This document shows, piece after piece, positions 1 to 7,458 of a stretch of DNA of 37,302 nucleotides. Every line of letters starts with the position of its first letter. Position 1 is the first letter of the stretch. The stretch is from Deltaproteobacteria bacterium (GTDB lineage Bacteria; Desulfobacterota; JAENJC01): NCBI GenBank assembly GCA_030646755.1, contig JAUSKU010000038.1, forward strand, positions 1 through 37,302. The letters are read 5' to 3'. Below the pieces are notes generated by a model. It saw only the letters and a program-made list of their open reading frames with translations. It ran no database searches and had not been told where the DNA came from. The position numbers and the translations under genes are program-made.

Positions 1-44
1 AAGGTTTGTTGTATCATCTTTCTACCCCCTCTTTGTGATATTGT

Positions 45-84
45 GGTTTCACCTAACTGGTGAGGAGTATACCTCACTGAAACC
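45..84. repeat. Nested inverted repeat upstream of yedF remnant
   Basis: Outer arms GGTTTCA (45-51) and TGAAACC (78-84) enclose inner arms GTGAGG (60-65) and CCTCAC (72-77). No open frame crosses it. It could be a terminator-like or mobile-element end structure; its role is unknown. Confidence 0.4.
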
Positions 85-115
85 CTTTATCCAAGAGGGG
101 TTTTTGCGCTTTTGA

Positions 116-319
116 GAGGGGAATGTCTATTTTAAGGCCGAAGGCTCACCGGTACTGGACGCCGTTGATGCACTCTTCAAGGCCGGGGTTGACCTGATTG
201 CCTGCGGCACATGCGTGAACTATTACAAGCTGGCAGACAAAATACAGCCGGAGCGGATCAGCGACATGCCGACCATCATCTCGATCCTTATGAAGTCTGA
301 TGTGGTAATAACGGTCTGA
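116..319 (+). pseudogene. yedF: 3' remnant of selenium metabolism protein YedF
   Basis: From about 134 to the TGA at 317-319 the frame reads like the last part of the DsrE-like C-terminal domain of YedF, with the motifs AEGSPVLDAV, GVDLIACGTCVNYY and ISDMPTI. The CGTC cysteine pair is typical of that domain. The frame is closed upstream by a TGA at 113-115, and nothing before it resembles the TusA-like N-terminal part, so this is a truncated gene and not one that merely runs off the window. In selenium-using bacteria yedF often lies beside selD and a LysR regulator, which fits the lysR pieces downstream. The family call rests on motif memory only. Confidence 0.6.
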
Positions 320-389
320 TTTTTATTCAATCAGCTCATTTCAACTTGCTTTTGACTTTTAAAATTAACTCATGTAGCATCCGTGCATT

Positions 390-476
390 ATGGACATAAA
401 ACAACTCGATATCCTTACCAAGATAGTAGAGCTTAAGAGCTTTTCCAAGGTAATCAAGGGACACTTCCCGCATTAA
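390..476 (+). pseudogene. 5' fragment of a LysR-family regulator
   Basis: The ATG at 390 starts a reading frame whose first 20 residues (MDIKQLDILTKIVELKSFSK) match the start of the intact LysR at 2509 in 14 of 20 positions. The DNA of those 20 codons matches at 49 of 60 positions. After the lysine at 447-449 the similarity stops abruptly and the frame ends at 474-476, so only the first part of the winged-helix domain remains. It follows the yedF remnant as expected for a selenium-linked regulator. It is most simply a regulator gene cut by insertion or deletion of the module at 450-2500. Confidence 0.65.
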
Positions 477-563
477 ATGCACCGTCCAAAAGGGTTCGAT
501 TGAAAAGATTTGAACATAAACCCCTTATGAGATAGAATTGGTAGAGATTTAGGAGGTTTTAAA

Positions 564-854
564 ATGCAGACCATATCATTAAAGAGTAGCTCCGCTGAAA
601 CAGTTATCCCGCTTCTAAGAAATGCCATAGACAGGGAAAAACGCATATTAAAAGAAAGCGTCAGGGTGGCGAAAGAGAAGGTCAACAAGCTTGCCGGGAC
701 CCTTTCTGTTGATATTGACAAACTCATGAAGGGAGAGGTTGCACACACCGATTCCAATGACATGCAGCTAATCGAGCTTGAAGGAGAGGTCGAGGTATTA
801 AGGCACCTTGAATCCGAACTTAATGACTTTGAGTCAGTTGAGATATGCAGATAA
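564..854 (+). CDS. Small helical protein, putative antitoxin of a TumE-type pair
   Basis: A 96-residue, mainly helical and charged protein with heptad-like segments (residues 20-50 and 70-92). It starts at ATG 564 behind a good ribosome site (GGAGG about 8 bases upstream). Its stop overlaps the start of the downstream TumE-like gene by 10 bases, the usual arrangement of an antitoxin placed first in a two-gene operon. I see no helix-turn-helix, ribbon or AbrB motif, so it is not the Xre-type TumA antitoxin. The antitoxin role is inferred from position only. An alternative is an uncharacterised accessory protein. Confidence 0.6.
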   Translation: MQTISLKSSSAETVIPLLRNAIDREKRILKESVRVAKEKVNKLAGTLSVDIDKLMKGEVAHTDSNDMQLIELEGEVEVLRHLESELNDFESVEICR

Positions 855-1234
855 AGGACTACCTTGACGAGATTCTGAATCTAATCGCAGAAAACCCCTT
901 CATCCTCTCTCAAGGCCTTTCCTTTGAAGAACGTCCCCCTGATTCCGCTTTCGTCTCAGGCCTAATCACTTTTACCGATACCTCAAAACTGCATTTCAAG
1001 GAATTTGTGGTCTTTAAACAAGCTGATTTGAAAATCCTGAAATATGGCTATAACTATCTGGATAAGAATGAAGCCTTGATCTTCAGGTATGACAACGCCC
1101 TCGATCCTCAGGCGAAAAAGCTATCTACATATCCTGAACACAAACACACCTTAAAAGGTTTGCTGGCGGTTCCGAGACCGGCCCTCAGAGAGGTATTGTT
1201 GGAAATATCCAATATCATAGAGGCGGAGAAATAG
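845..1234 (+). CDS. TumE-family toxin (DUF6516-like)
   Basis: A 129-residue protein with the layout of the TumE/DUF6516 family: an N-terminal helix (DYLDEILNLIAEN), a strand-rich centre (GLITFTDTSKLHFKEFV), the signature LIFRYDNALD, then LSTYPEHKHT and a closing helix (LREVLLEISNIIEA). TumE proteins are toxins of two-gene toxin-antitoxin systems; the enzymatic target is not settled. It overlaps the upstream small gene by 10 bases, so the two are probably translationally coupled. ATG 845 is the first start in frame after the family's N-terminal helix begins. Family assignment is by recalled motifs, with good but not complete confidence. Confidence 0.7.
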   Translation: MQIKDYLDEILNLIAENPFILSQGLSFEERPPDSAFVSGLITFTDTSKLHFKEFVVFKQADLKILKYGYNYLDKNEALIFRYDNALDPQAKKLSTYPEHKHTLKGLLAVPRPALREVLLEISNIIEAEK

Positions 1235-1290
1235 CGGAGTTATTTCGGAGTCTGGAAAATCGAAGAAGTGGCAGCGACCGAGCATTGTTC

Positions 1291-1358
1291 GACAGGCTGG
1301 TTATGAGCTTTACGGCCTGACGGAGGAGGAGATTGGGGTTGTGGAGGTGAAGGGATGA
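1291..1358 (+). pseudogene. Orphan C-terminal tail of a restriction-methylase-like gene (copy 1)
   Basis: The frame from 1302 to the TGA at 1356-1358 reads YELYGLTEEEIGVVEVKG. Just upstream the bases for D-R-L-V are present but one base short, so the frame is broken. IDRLVYELYGLTEEEI is the usual C-terminal ending of Eco57I/PglX-like adenine methyltransferases and related type II restriction enzymes. No body of such a gene is present. The TGA overlaps the ATG of the nuclease gene at 1355, and a near copy lies on the other side of that gene at 2433-2510. Confidence 0.55.
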
Positions 1359-2413
1359 GCAAGATACCTAAAACAGGAACAAAAACAATAGTGGCAGCAG
1401 GTCTATTGTCACCCCTTGCTGGCCGCATTACCGCCATCATCGAATCTGCCCGCGGCCGTGTGCAAACTGTGGTCAATCAGGAGATGGTATGCGCCTACTG
1501 GGAGATCGGCCGGGAAATTGTAGAGGAAGAACAGCGGGGGGAGAAGCGGGCGGAATATGGCAAAGCATTGATTGAGAACCTGTCCAATGAGTTGACTTGT
1601 AGGTACGGCAAGGGTTTTACCGCGAGCAATCTATTGACTATGCGCCGATTTTATCAGACCTACCCAATTCAGCACGCACTGCGTGCCGAATTGTCCTGGA
1701 CCCACTACCGCCTGCTACTGAAAGTAGATGATGTTCAGAAACGCTCGTTCTATGAGATCGAATGTGCCAACAACAACTGGTCTACCCGCGAACTGGATAG
1801 ACAGATGAACTCCATGCTCTTTGAGAGATTGGCCCTATCAAGAGACAAAAAAGGGGTCATGACTCTGGCCACTAAAGGGCAAGTTTTGCAAACACCCTCC
1901 GATATGGTGAAAGACCCCTATGTCCTGGAGTTCCTCGGCCTGCCGCAGTCCGAACGCTTATATGAGAAAGAACTTGAGTCGGCCCTGATTGACCATCTTC
2001 AGCAATTTATCCTTGAACTCGGAAAGGGGTTCTCCTTCGTCGCCCGCCAGAAACGGATCACCCTGGATGGAGAACACTTCTTTATTGATCTTGTCTTCTA
2101 CAATTACATTCTGAAGTGCTTCGTCCTCATTGACCTTAAAATCGGGAAATTGGCCCATCAGGACCTTGGGCAGATACAGATGTATGTCAACTACTACACC
2201 CGTGAGATGATGAACGAGGGAGACAACCCGCCTATCGGTATACTGCTCTGTGACACCAAGAGTGATGCCGTCGTACAATACACATTGCCGGAAGGGAACA
2301 ATCAAATATTTGCTTCCCGCTACAAGCTGTATCTACCGACGGAAGAGGAGCTTAGGGCTGAACTGGTACGAGACCGAGAATTGATCGAACGGGAGCGGCG
2401 TTTACAGGAGTAA
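1355..2413 (+). CDS. YhcG-family PDDEXK nuclease (DUF1016)
   Basis: A 352-residue protein. The N-terminal DUF1016 region (about 20-185) carries the family strings VNQEMVCAYWEIGREIV, YGKGFTASNLLTMRRFYQTYP, LSWTHYRLLL and STRELDRQ. The C-terminal nuclease domain (about 200-335) has the PD-(D/E)XK core: Asp245 in FFIDLVFYN, then IDLK with Asp260 and Lys262, followed by HQDLGQIQMYVNYY. YhcG-like proteins are found near restriction-modification and mobile DNA; their biological role is poorly known. ATG 1355 has the ribosome site GGAGGTGAAGG. CGN arginine codons are more frequent than in nearby housekeeping genes, which suggests transfer. It is flanked by two copies of a methylase-like tail. Confidence 0.88.
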   Translation: MSKIPKTGTKTIVAAGLLSPLAGRITAIIESARGRVQTVVNQEMVCAYWEIGREIVEEEQRGEKRAEYGKALIENLSNELTCRYGKGFTASNLLTMRRFYQTYPIQHALRAELSWTHYRLLLKVDDVQKRSFYEIECANNNWSTRELDRQMNSMLFERLALSRDKKGVMTLATKGQVLQTPSDMVKDPYVLEFLGLPQSERLYEKELESALIDHLQQFILELGKGFSFVARQKRITLDGEHFFIDLVFYNYILKCFVLIDLKIGKLAHQDLGQIQMYVNYYTREMMNEGDNPPIGILLCDTKSDAVVQYTLPEGNNQIFASRYKLYLPTEEELRAELVRDRELIERERRLQE

Positions 2414-2432
2414 GAGAATTACCGTCCCGCGC

Positions 2433-2510
2433 CTTGAGGCGGAGATAGACCGGTTGGTTTATGGGCTTTACGGGCTGACGGAGGAGGAGATTGGGTTGTG
2501 GAGGGGAAAT
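2433..2510 (+). pseudogene. Orphan C-terminal tail of a restriction-methylase-like gene (copy 2)
   Basis: Reads LEAEIDRLVYGLYGLTEEEIG in one frame, then continues out of frame into the lysR start. It closely matches copy 1 (1291-1358) in DNA, and here the LVY codons are intact. It sits between the YhcG stop (2413) and the lysR start (2509) and cannot be a gene of its own. It is a fossil of a restriction-modification gene, or a recombination scar left when the nuclease gene arrived. Confidence 0.55.
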
Positions 2511-3396
2511 GGATATAAAACAGCTTGAGATATTTGCCAGGATTGTGGATCTTAAGAGCTTTTCCAAGGCGGCGGAGGCCGTATACCTGACCCAGCCCAC
2601 AGTCAGCGGCCACATCCAGTCTCTGGAAGAGGAACTTGGCCAGAAGCTCCTGGACAGGCTTGGAAGGGAGGTTGTTCCTACCAAGGCGGGGAAGGTCTTA
2701 TACGAATATGCGAAGAAGATGGTTGCCCTGAGGGATGAGGCAGGACAGGCGCTTGATCAGCTTCTGGGACGAATGAAGGGCGAGATAGTGATAGGTGGCA
2801 GCACCATCCCTGGTGAATATTTATTGCCTACCATAATAGGAAGGTTTAGGGAGAAATACCATGAGATAACAGTGGTTCTAAAGATTGGAGATACAGCTGA
2901 CATCGTGAACAGGGTTTTGACCGGGGAATGTGAGGTTGGGATAGTTGGCTCCAGGGTTGAGGACAGCAGGCTGGAGTACAGCGAATTTGTGAAAGACGAA
3001 CTGATTATTATAGCCGCTTCTAACTATACAATGGCCAAGAAAGAGGGCATCACTGCGTCGGCGCTTGCTTCCATCCCATTTGTAATGAGGGAGAGGGGCT
3101 CAGGGTCGAGGATGACCATTGAGAAGAGGCTTTTGGAGATAGGTGTAGATCCCTCCGAGATAAATATCGTGGCCGAGATGGGAAGCACAGAGGCGGTAAA
3201 ACAGGCGGTGAAGGCAGGTCTCGGCGTATCTATAGTCTCATCTGTTGCTGTGGCTGAAGACCTGCGCCACAACTCTTTGAAGGTTATCCCATTTAAGGGA
3301 AAGAGGTTCCTGAGGAGCTTTTATATCGCAACCCACCGCGGAAGGACCATGTCACCGATAGGACAGGCCTTTCTTGATTTTTTAAAAAAGGACTAA
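2509..3396 (+). CDS. LysR-family regulator, selenium-metabolism-associated type
   Basis: A 295-residue LysR-type regulator. The winged helix-turn-helix is at residues 1-60 (FSKAAEAVYLTQPTVSGHIQSLEEELG). The effector-binding domain starts at about 90 (GEIVIGGSTIPGEYLLP) and includes GVSIVSS near 245. The start chosen is ATG 2509 with GGAGGGG just upstream; a TTG at 2491 is in frame, but it would add six residues that are by-products of the tail remnant. A selenium link is inferred from similarity to the regulator type found beside yedF/selD and from the yedF remnant at 116-319. It overlaps the 3' end of the convergent methyltransferase gene by 15 bases. Confidence 0.85.
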   Translation: MDIKQLEIFARIVDLKSFSKAAEAVYLTQPTVSGHIQSLEEELGQKLLDRLGREVVPTKAGKVLYEYAKKMVALRDEAGQALDQLLGRMKGEIVIGGSTIPGEYLLPTIIGRFREKYHEITVVLKIGDTADIVNRVLTGECEVGIVGSRVEDSRLEYSEFVKDELIIIAASNYTMAKKEGITASALASIPFVMRERGSGSRMTIEKRLLEIGVDPSEINIVAEMGSTEAVKQAVKAGLGVSIVSSVAVAEDLRHNSLKVIPFKGKRFLRSFYIATHRGRTMSPIGQAFLDFLKKD

Positions 3397-4645
3397 CTCC
3401 GTCACGCTCTCTATATGATAGGTCTGGGGGAACATGTCGAAAGGTTTAGATGACCTCGTTGTATAACCCAGCAACTGAAAGCGCCCCAAATCCCTCGCCA
3501 GCGTGGATGGATTGCATGAGACATAAATTATCTTTTCAGGCCTTAACGATGAAATACCTTCAATCACTTCCTTAGAACATCCGTCCCTGGGCGGGTCAAC
3601 GAGCGTAAAATCAAACTTTTGAGTTTTGAATTTCTTTTAAGCCCTTCTCTGCCGTTGCCTGAATGAAGGTTGCATTCTTGATATTATTTATCCTTGCATT
3701 TTCTAAGGCATCGGAGATAGATGACGGGCTGACTTCAATCCCAATGACCTTCCCGGCTCTACTTGCAACAGGAATAGTGAAGTTCCCTCCTCCTGAATAA
3801 AGTTCAAGGACGGTTTCATCCCCCTTTAAATCCGCCAGGGAAAGGATATAATCCTTCATCTTCAGGTTCTGCTGATAGTTAACCTGGGAGAAGCTTCCCT
3901 CCGAGGCGCGAAATCTGAACTCTCCCTCCAGAGAATAGAGGTATGAAGAGCCGGATATTTTTTCCTCCCTTCCATAGTGAAAAATGAGGCCTGTGACCTC
4001 AGGGATAGAGTGGGCCAATCTTCTGAAAAAGCTATTAAAGTCAAAATCTGATCTCTCACTTAAATAGATACTGACAATTCCGTTTCCATCAGACGGGGAG
4101 ACGCTTATATCAACCCTGGAAATGTAAGAAGGGGAGGGCGGCCAAATTTCCCGTACTCTTTTCAGAATCCGGTTTATAAGGGGATGGGCCAGAGGGCATT
4201 CGGAAATCTCCACAAGATCGTGGCTCTCCCTTTTGTAAAAGCCGATCTTGTTTTCCAATACCTTGAACTGGACGCGGCTTCTGTAGTTTAATTCGAGAGG
4301 AGAAGGCTTGGCAGGCAGAACGATGGAAGGTCCTATCTTTCCGATCCTCCTTAGGGTGTCTTTAAATATATCTTCCTTTACCTTTACCTGTTCCTTATAT
4401 GGAATATGGAGCCAATGGCACCCGCCACAGACGGAATGGTAAGTGCAGGGCGGCTCTTCCCTGAGAGGTGATGCAGAAATGAATTCAACAATATCACCCT
4501 CTGCAAATCCTTTGGTGTCCTTAGTTATCCTGACCTTGATATCATCTCCAGGAGCGGAGTAAGGGACGAATACCACCTTCCCTGAAATCCTGCCTACACC
4601 GCTTCCCCCAAATGAAAGAGAGTCAATTTTTACTGAAACATCCAT
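3382..4645 (-). pseudogene. rlmD: RumA/RlmD-type 23S rRNA (uracil-5-)-methyltransferase, frameshifted
   Basis: It reads as one gene of about 420 codons broken by a single frameshift. The first part (4645 down to 3611) holds a TRAM domain (residues 1-57), the iron-sulfur cysteines CTYHSVCGGC with a fourth at ISECPLAHP, SQVNYQQN, and the SAM-binding VLELYSGGGNF. The second part, in another frame down to 3382, holds LVDPPRDGC and the catalytic-cysteine motif YVSCNPSTLARD. The shift falls in a run of four A on the coding strand (3617-3620); removing one A restores IQNSKFDFTLVDPP. If real, the enzyme lacks its catalytic cysteine. A sequencing error in the run is equally possible. The target uridine (747, 1939 or tRNA U54) cannot be told. 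Confidence 0.85.
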
Positions 4646-4697
4646 ATATCACAGGATACAGGATAGGAGGCGTCGTAAGCAAGTGTAGAATGGGATA

Positions 4698-4753
4698 ATA
4701 CCAAGTAAGCTTTCATTAACCGGATAGGTAGCTGTTTGAAAGCAACTTGGTAT
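4698..4753. repeat. 17-bp imperfect inverted repeat between divergent genes
   Basis: ATACCAAGTAAGCTTTCA (4698-4715) and TGAAAGCAACTTGGTAT (4737-4753) pair over 16 bases with one bulged region, around a loop of about 21 bases. There is no T-run, so it is not a typical terminator. It lies between the divergent methyltransferase gene and the gene at 4793. It could be a small mobile repeat or a regulator site. Confidence 0.55.
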
Positions 4754-4792
4754 AAATCAGAGCAATAAAAATATTGACAATATCCGGCTTAC

Positions 4793-5332
4793 ATGGTAAA
4801 AAAATTAATGTTCGAAAGCAATGCTGGAGAGAGAGGGTTTCAGGGACTCTGGAATAAGCTCTTCTCCATGTTTAATATCGGCAAGGAAGAGGTCGTAAGG
4901 TCCTCAAAGGTCAGCAAGGCGAGATTGGATTTATCCTCCCTGAAAAAAGAAAGGGAACGGGTCTTTGAAAGGCTTGGGGAGGAGATATATAAAAGGTGTA
5001 AGGAGAGAACAGTATCCATCCCCGGCCTTGATTCTTTCTTTGCCGAGATAGATATAATAAACCTCAAACTGTCCTCGAAAGAGCGCGAACTGAAAGGTCT
5101 TAAGGGGGAAGAGGTTGATCTCCTCCGGTCTAAACCCTCAGATGCAGGTATAAAGCAGGAAAGAAGAGAGAGGCCATACAGGCCAAAAAAGAAAGGGCCT
5201 TATCCTTCAAAGGAAGTTCAGCAGGAAGTTGTTTCAGTTGCAGAAGGGATAAAGGCGGAAAGGCCTGGGAAGAGGCATTACAGACCTCGGAGAAGGCCTA
5301 CGGAGGTCAAACAGGATGTTGATATTACGTAG
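4793..5332 (+). CDS. Hypothetical charged coiled-coil protein
   Basis: A 179-residue protein I do not recognise. Residues 30-105 are predicted helical with heptad-like spacing (SSLKKERERVFERLGEEIY, then INLKLSSKERELKGLKGEE), so a coiled coil is likely. Residues 118-179 are basic and proline-rich (RPYRPKKKGPYP, RHYRPRRRP), like a flexible nucleic-acid-binding tail. There is no signal peptide or membrane segment. No ribosome site precedes ATG 4793. ATG 4808 is an alternative, and a TTGACA at 4774-4779 spaced 17 bases from TAAAAA would place a transcript start near it. It lies directly before the tRNA-Ala gene. Confidence 0.65.
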   Translation: MVKKLMFESNAGERGFQGLWNKLFSMFNIGKEEVVRSSKVSKARLDLSSLKKERERVFERLGEEIYKRCKERTVSIPGLDSFFAEIDIINLKLSSKERELKGLKGEEVDLLRSKPSDAGIKQERRERPYRPKKKGPYPSKEVQQEVVSVAEGIKAERPGKRHYRPRRRPTEVKQDVDIT

Positions 5333-5344
5333 AAGACAGTACAT

Positions 5345-5420
5345 GGGGCTGTAGCGCAGCTGGGAGCGCGCCTGACTGGCAGTCAGGAGGTCACGGGTTC
5401 GATCCCCGTCAGCTCCACCA
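5345..5420 (+). tRNA. tRNA-Ala (anticodon GGC)
   Basis: A 76-base cloverleaf with CCA encoded (5418-5420). The acceptor arm GGGGCTG/CAGCTCC contains the G3-U70 pair that marks alanine tRNAs. The D arm GCGC/GCGC, the anticodon stem CCTGA/TCAGG with loop CTGGCAG (anticodon GGC at 5378-5380), and the T arm ACGGG-TTCGATC-CCCGT are all intact. Confidence 0.96.
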
Positions 5421-5428
5421 AATTTGTC

Positions 5429-5463
5429 AAGGGTTTGAGGGTGATTCCTTAAACCCTTTTTTT
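5429..5463 (+). terminator. Intrinsic terminator after tRNA-Ala
   Basis: Arms AAGGGTTT (5429-5436) and AAACCCTT (5451-5458) with a 14-base loop, followed by a run of T to 5463. It ends the tRNA transcript immediately upstream of queF. Confidence 0.75.
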
Positions 5464-5479
5464 ATATGAGGAGAAAAGG

Positions 5480-5839
5480 ATGAGATACGGCGAAAAAGAG
5501 ATAAAAGAGGCAAGGGTCGAGCCCTGGGAGAACCCTTATCCAGACAGGGATTACAGAATAGATATATCGTTTCCTGAGTTTACCTGCCTTTGCCCGAGGT
5601 CCGGCTACCCTGATTTTGCCACTATCAGGATAAGCTACATCCCGGATAAATACATCGTAGAGTTGAAGTCCCTCAAGTTGTACCTTAACTCATTCAGGGA
5701 TGAGCATATATCCCACGAGTCTTCCACCAACAAGATATTTGACGAGATTAAAAATGCCCTGAAACCAAGGTCCCTGGAAGTCATCGGAGACTTTAACGAG
5801 AGGGGCAATGTCAAGACTGTCATAAAGGTAACGATGTAG
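5480..5839 (+). CDS. queF: NADPH-dependent 7-cyano-7-deazaguanine reductase
   Basis: A 119-residue short-form QueF. It reduces preQ0 to preQ1, a step of queuosine synthesis for tRNA wobble modification. The family signature is [17 protein letters not shown]: Cys38 is the residue that forms the thioimide with the nitrile, and Asp45 is the usual acid. [19 protein letters not shown] and the C-terminal GDFNERGN also match. The ribosome site GAGGAGAAAAGG is clear. I looked for a preQ1 riboswitch in the 60 bases upstream and saw only the tRNA terminator. The next gene follows after a single base, so they form an operon. Confidence 0.96.
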   Translation: MRYGEKEIKEARVEPWENPYPDRDYRIDISFPEFTCLCPRSGYPDFATIRISYIPDKYIVELKSLKLYLNSFRDEHISHESSTNKIFDEIKNALKPRSLEVIGDFNERGNVKTVIKVTM

Positions 5840-5840
5840 T

Positions 5841-6041
5841 ATGCTGCTCTGTCCGTTTTGTGGCCATGAACTGAAGGAAAAGGCATCCGGCGGCTGGAAC
5901 TGCAAGTGCGGGGAGTTCGTGCCGGAAGGTTACGAAAAAAAGTCTTCCACTTGTCAATGTGATTCCTGTAACATTGTTAATGTCTGCCCGATAAAGCGCC
6001 TCGGAGGCGACCCACTAAGAAAGGAATTTGGCGTCACATAA
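5841..6041 (+). CDS. Small zinc-ribbon protein
   Basis: A 66-residue protein with two sets of paired cysteines: CPFC plus CKC (residues 4-27), a zinc ribbon, and CQCDSCNIVNVCP (residues 37-49). There are no other domains. It begins one base after the queF stop and overlaps the Rsm22-like frame if that gene starts at TTG 6028, so it is probably co-transcribed with both. It has no known specific function; zinc ribbons of this size often bind RNA or ribosomal partners, which would suit its neighbours, but that is inference. Confidence 0.7.
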   Translation: MLLCPFCGHELKEKASGGWNCKCGEFVPEGYEKKSSTCQCDSCNIVNVCPIKRLGGDPLRKEFGVT

Positions 6042-7224
6042 TCTGCTTTCATTCCGTAAAATGGACCATATATCTAAAGATCTGAACAGATGGATTCCCA
6101 ACCTCCTGGCTGTGTGGCGAAGACACAGGCGTCATAAGGAGGGGCCATCAGACCGTTTACTTCAGCATGAGCTAAAGGAGGTAGTGACTGGCGTCAAGAC
6201 ACTTTCCGCAGGTCTGACAGGCAAACGGCAACTGGTTGGAAAGGGGTATATGGATGACGCTGCCCTTCTTGGCGCCTACCTGCTTTTCTACTGGCCTGTG
6301 TCATATGCCCAGGCCAGATATGCTCTGGGTTATTTACCGGCAAAGCCCCGGTCTGCCTTGGACCTTGGGAGCGGCCCTGCCCCGATGTCATTTGCATCCC
6401 TTGACCATGGAGCAAGCGGAGTTACCGCTGCGGACAGGAGCGACCTTGCCCTGAAGCTTGCTACAGAGCTTGCAGGAGAGGCCGGGGAGCCTCTGGCAGT
6501 CAGGAGATGGGACCCGTTAAAGGGAAACAAGTTACCGGATGGGCGCTTTGACCTTATAATCATGGGTCATTTGCTGAATGAACTCTGGGGCGGGGATGAG
6601 AATGAGCACGGGAAGATAAGTGATCTGATAGAGAACGCCTTCGGGAGTCTAAGTAAGGGAGGTGCGGTAGTTGTGATAGAACCTGCATTGCTCCTGACCT
6701 CCCGCAGACTCTTAAAGGTGAGGGACATCCTTGTCGAGAAAGGGTTTCCCATCCTTGCCCCTTGTCTTTTTAAGGGGAGTTGCCCTGCCCTGAAAAAAGA
6801 AGGGAATACCTGCCACACAGACCGTTCATGGGAGCCTCCGAAGATGATCAGGGAGATTGCGAAAGCTGCCGGGATTCACAAGGATGCCCTGAAGATGTCA
6901 TTTCTGATAATAGCCCCAAAAGGGGCCAAGTGGCCTGAGTTGCCGGAGGGGCGCATATTCAGGATAGTTTCTGAGATACTGGAAAGCAACAAAAGGCGAC
7001 GCCTTGTGGGGTGCGGTCCTGAAGGGAGGATTGGGTTATCGATCCAGGAGAAGGATCTTACGGAGGAAAACATGGTCTTCCTCCGCCTCCAGAGGGGGGA
7101 TGTAATTAAAATAACAGGGGCGGAGGAACGGGAGAGCGGGATAGCACTGACCGAAAAGAGCAGGATCAGCATAGTGACTAACTCTGGCAGGCCCCTTCCT
7201 GAGCCTTGGGAATGGAAAAGATAA
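6028..7224 (+). CDS. Rsm22-like (METTL17-type) methyltransferase-fold protein
   Basis: A protein of 398 residues from TTG 6028, or 387 from ATG 6061; neither start has a well-placed ribosome site. The Rossmann SAM motif is ALDLGSGPAPMSFA (about residues 110-123), followed by DLIIMGHLLNEL and the acidic VVVIEPA. After it comes a cysteine cluster, APCLFKGSCPAL and NTCHTDRSW, with a later RRLVGCGPEG, matching the four-cysteine iron-sulfur site reported for METTL17. Rsm22/METTL17 proteins assist assembly of the small ribosomal subunit; the bacterial members are little studied. The queF-ribbon-Rsm22 order suggests a translation-related operon. Confidence 0.8.
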   Translation: MASHNLLSFRKMDHISKDLNRWIPNLLAVWRRHRRHKEGPSDRLLQHELKEVVTGVKTLSAGLTGKRQLVGKGYMDDAALLGAYLLFYWPVSYAQARYALGYLPAKPRSALDLGSGPAPMSFASLDHGASGVTAADRSDLALKLATELAGEAGEPLAVRRWDPLKGNKLPDGRFDLIIMGHLLNELWGGDENEHGKISDLIENAFGSLSKGGAVVVIEPALLLTSRRLLKVRDILVEKGFPILAPCLFKGSCPALKKEGNTCHTDRSWEPPKMIREIAKAAGIHKDALKMSFLIIAPKGAKWPELPEGRIFRIVSEILESNKRRRLVGCGPEGRIGLSIQEKDLTEENMVFLRLQRGDVIKITGAEERESGIALTEKSRISIVTNSGRPLPEPWEWKR

Positions 7225-7276
7225 GTTTGATAATCTTTACAGAAAGTGTCTCCTTTGGTATAGTGGTATCTAAATA

Positions 7277-7428
7277 GTCTTTATCCAGAAACCCCTTTTT
7301 TCCCCTCCCCCTTGACGGGGGAGGTTTAGGGTGGGGGTGAATTAGCTTGTAATTTTAGGCTGTTACAATTTGGTTCCCCCTCCCCTTAATCCCCTCCCGC
7401 CAGGGGAGGGGAGTTTCCAGATGGGAAC
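7277..7428. mobile_element. 152-bp MITE-like element with insertion-sequence ends
   Basis: The left end GTCTTTATCCAGAAACCCC (7277-7295) and the right end, read inward as GTTCCCATCTGGAAACTCC (7410-7428), resemble the ends of the insertion sequence at 11019-12714: 14 of 19 and 15 of 19 bases respectively. TAAATA occurs directly outside both ends (7271-7276 and 7429-7434) as a perfect target duplication. Inside are two C/G-rich palindromes (about 7302-7323 and 7376-7412) and no open frame. The simplest reading is a non-autonomous element moved by a transposase like that at 11160. The remaining spacer 7225-7276 shows nothing else. Confidence 0.65.
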
Positions 7429-7458
7429 TAAATAATATGGGAAGCGAGGAGGCACGCA

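Noticed and set aside
3605..3625. Programmed frameshifting in the RNA methyltransferase
   Set aside because: No slippery heptamer with downstream structure is seen; a mutation or read error in the A run is simpler.
4774..4802. Promoter TTGACA-17-TAAAAA for the gene at 4793
   Set aside because: It would start the transcript inside the annotated frame; kept only as a reason to consider ATG 4808, because the -10 box is weak.
5421..5479. preQ1 riboswitch before queF
   Set aside because: The only structure is the tRNA terminator; no preQ1 aptamer pattern and no room for an extra expression platform.
6236..6454. Short forward frame inside the Rsm22-like gene
   Set aside because: Out-of-frame shadow without a start signal or motif.
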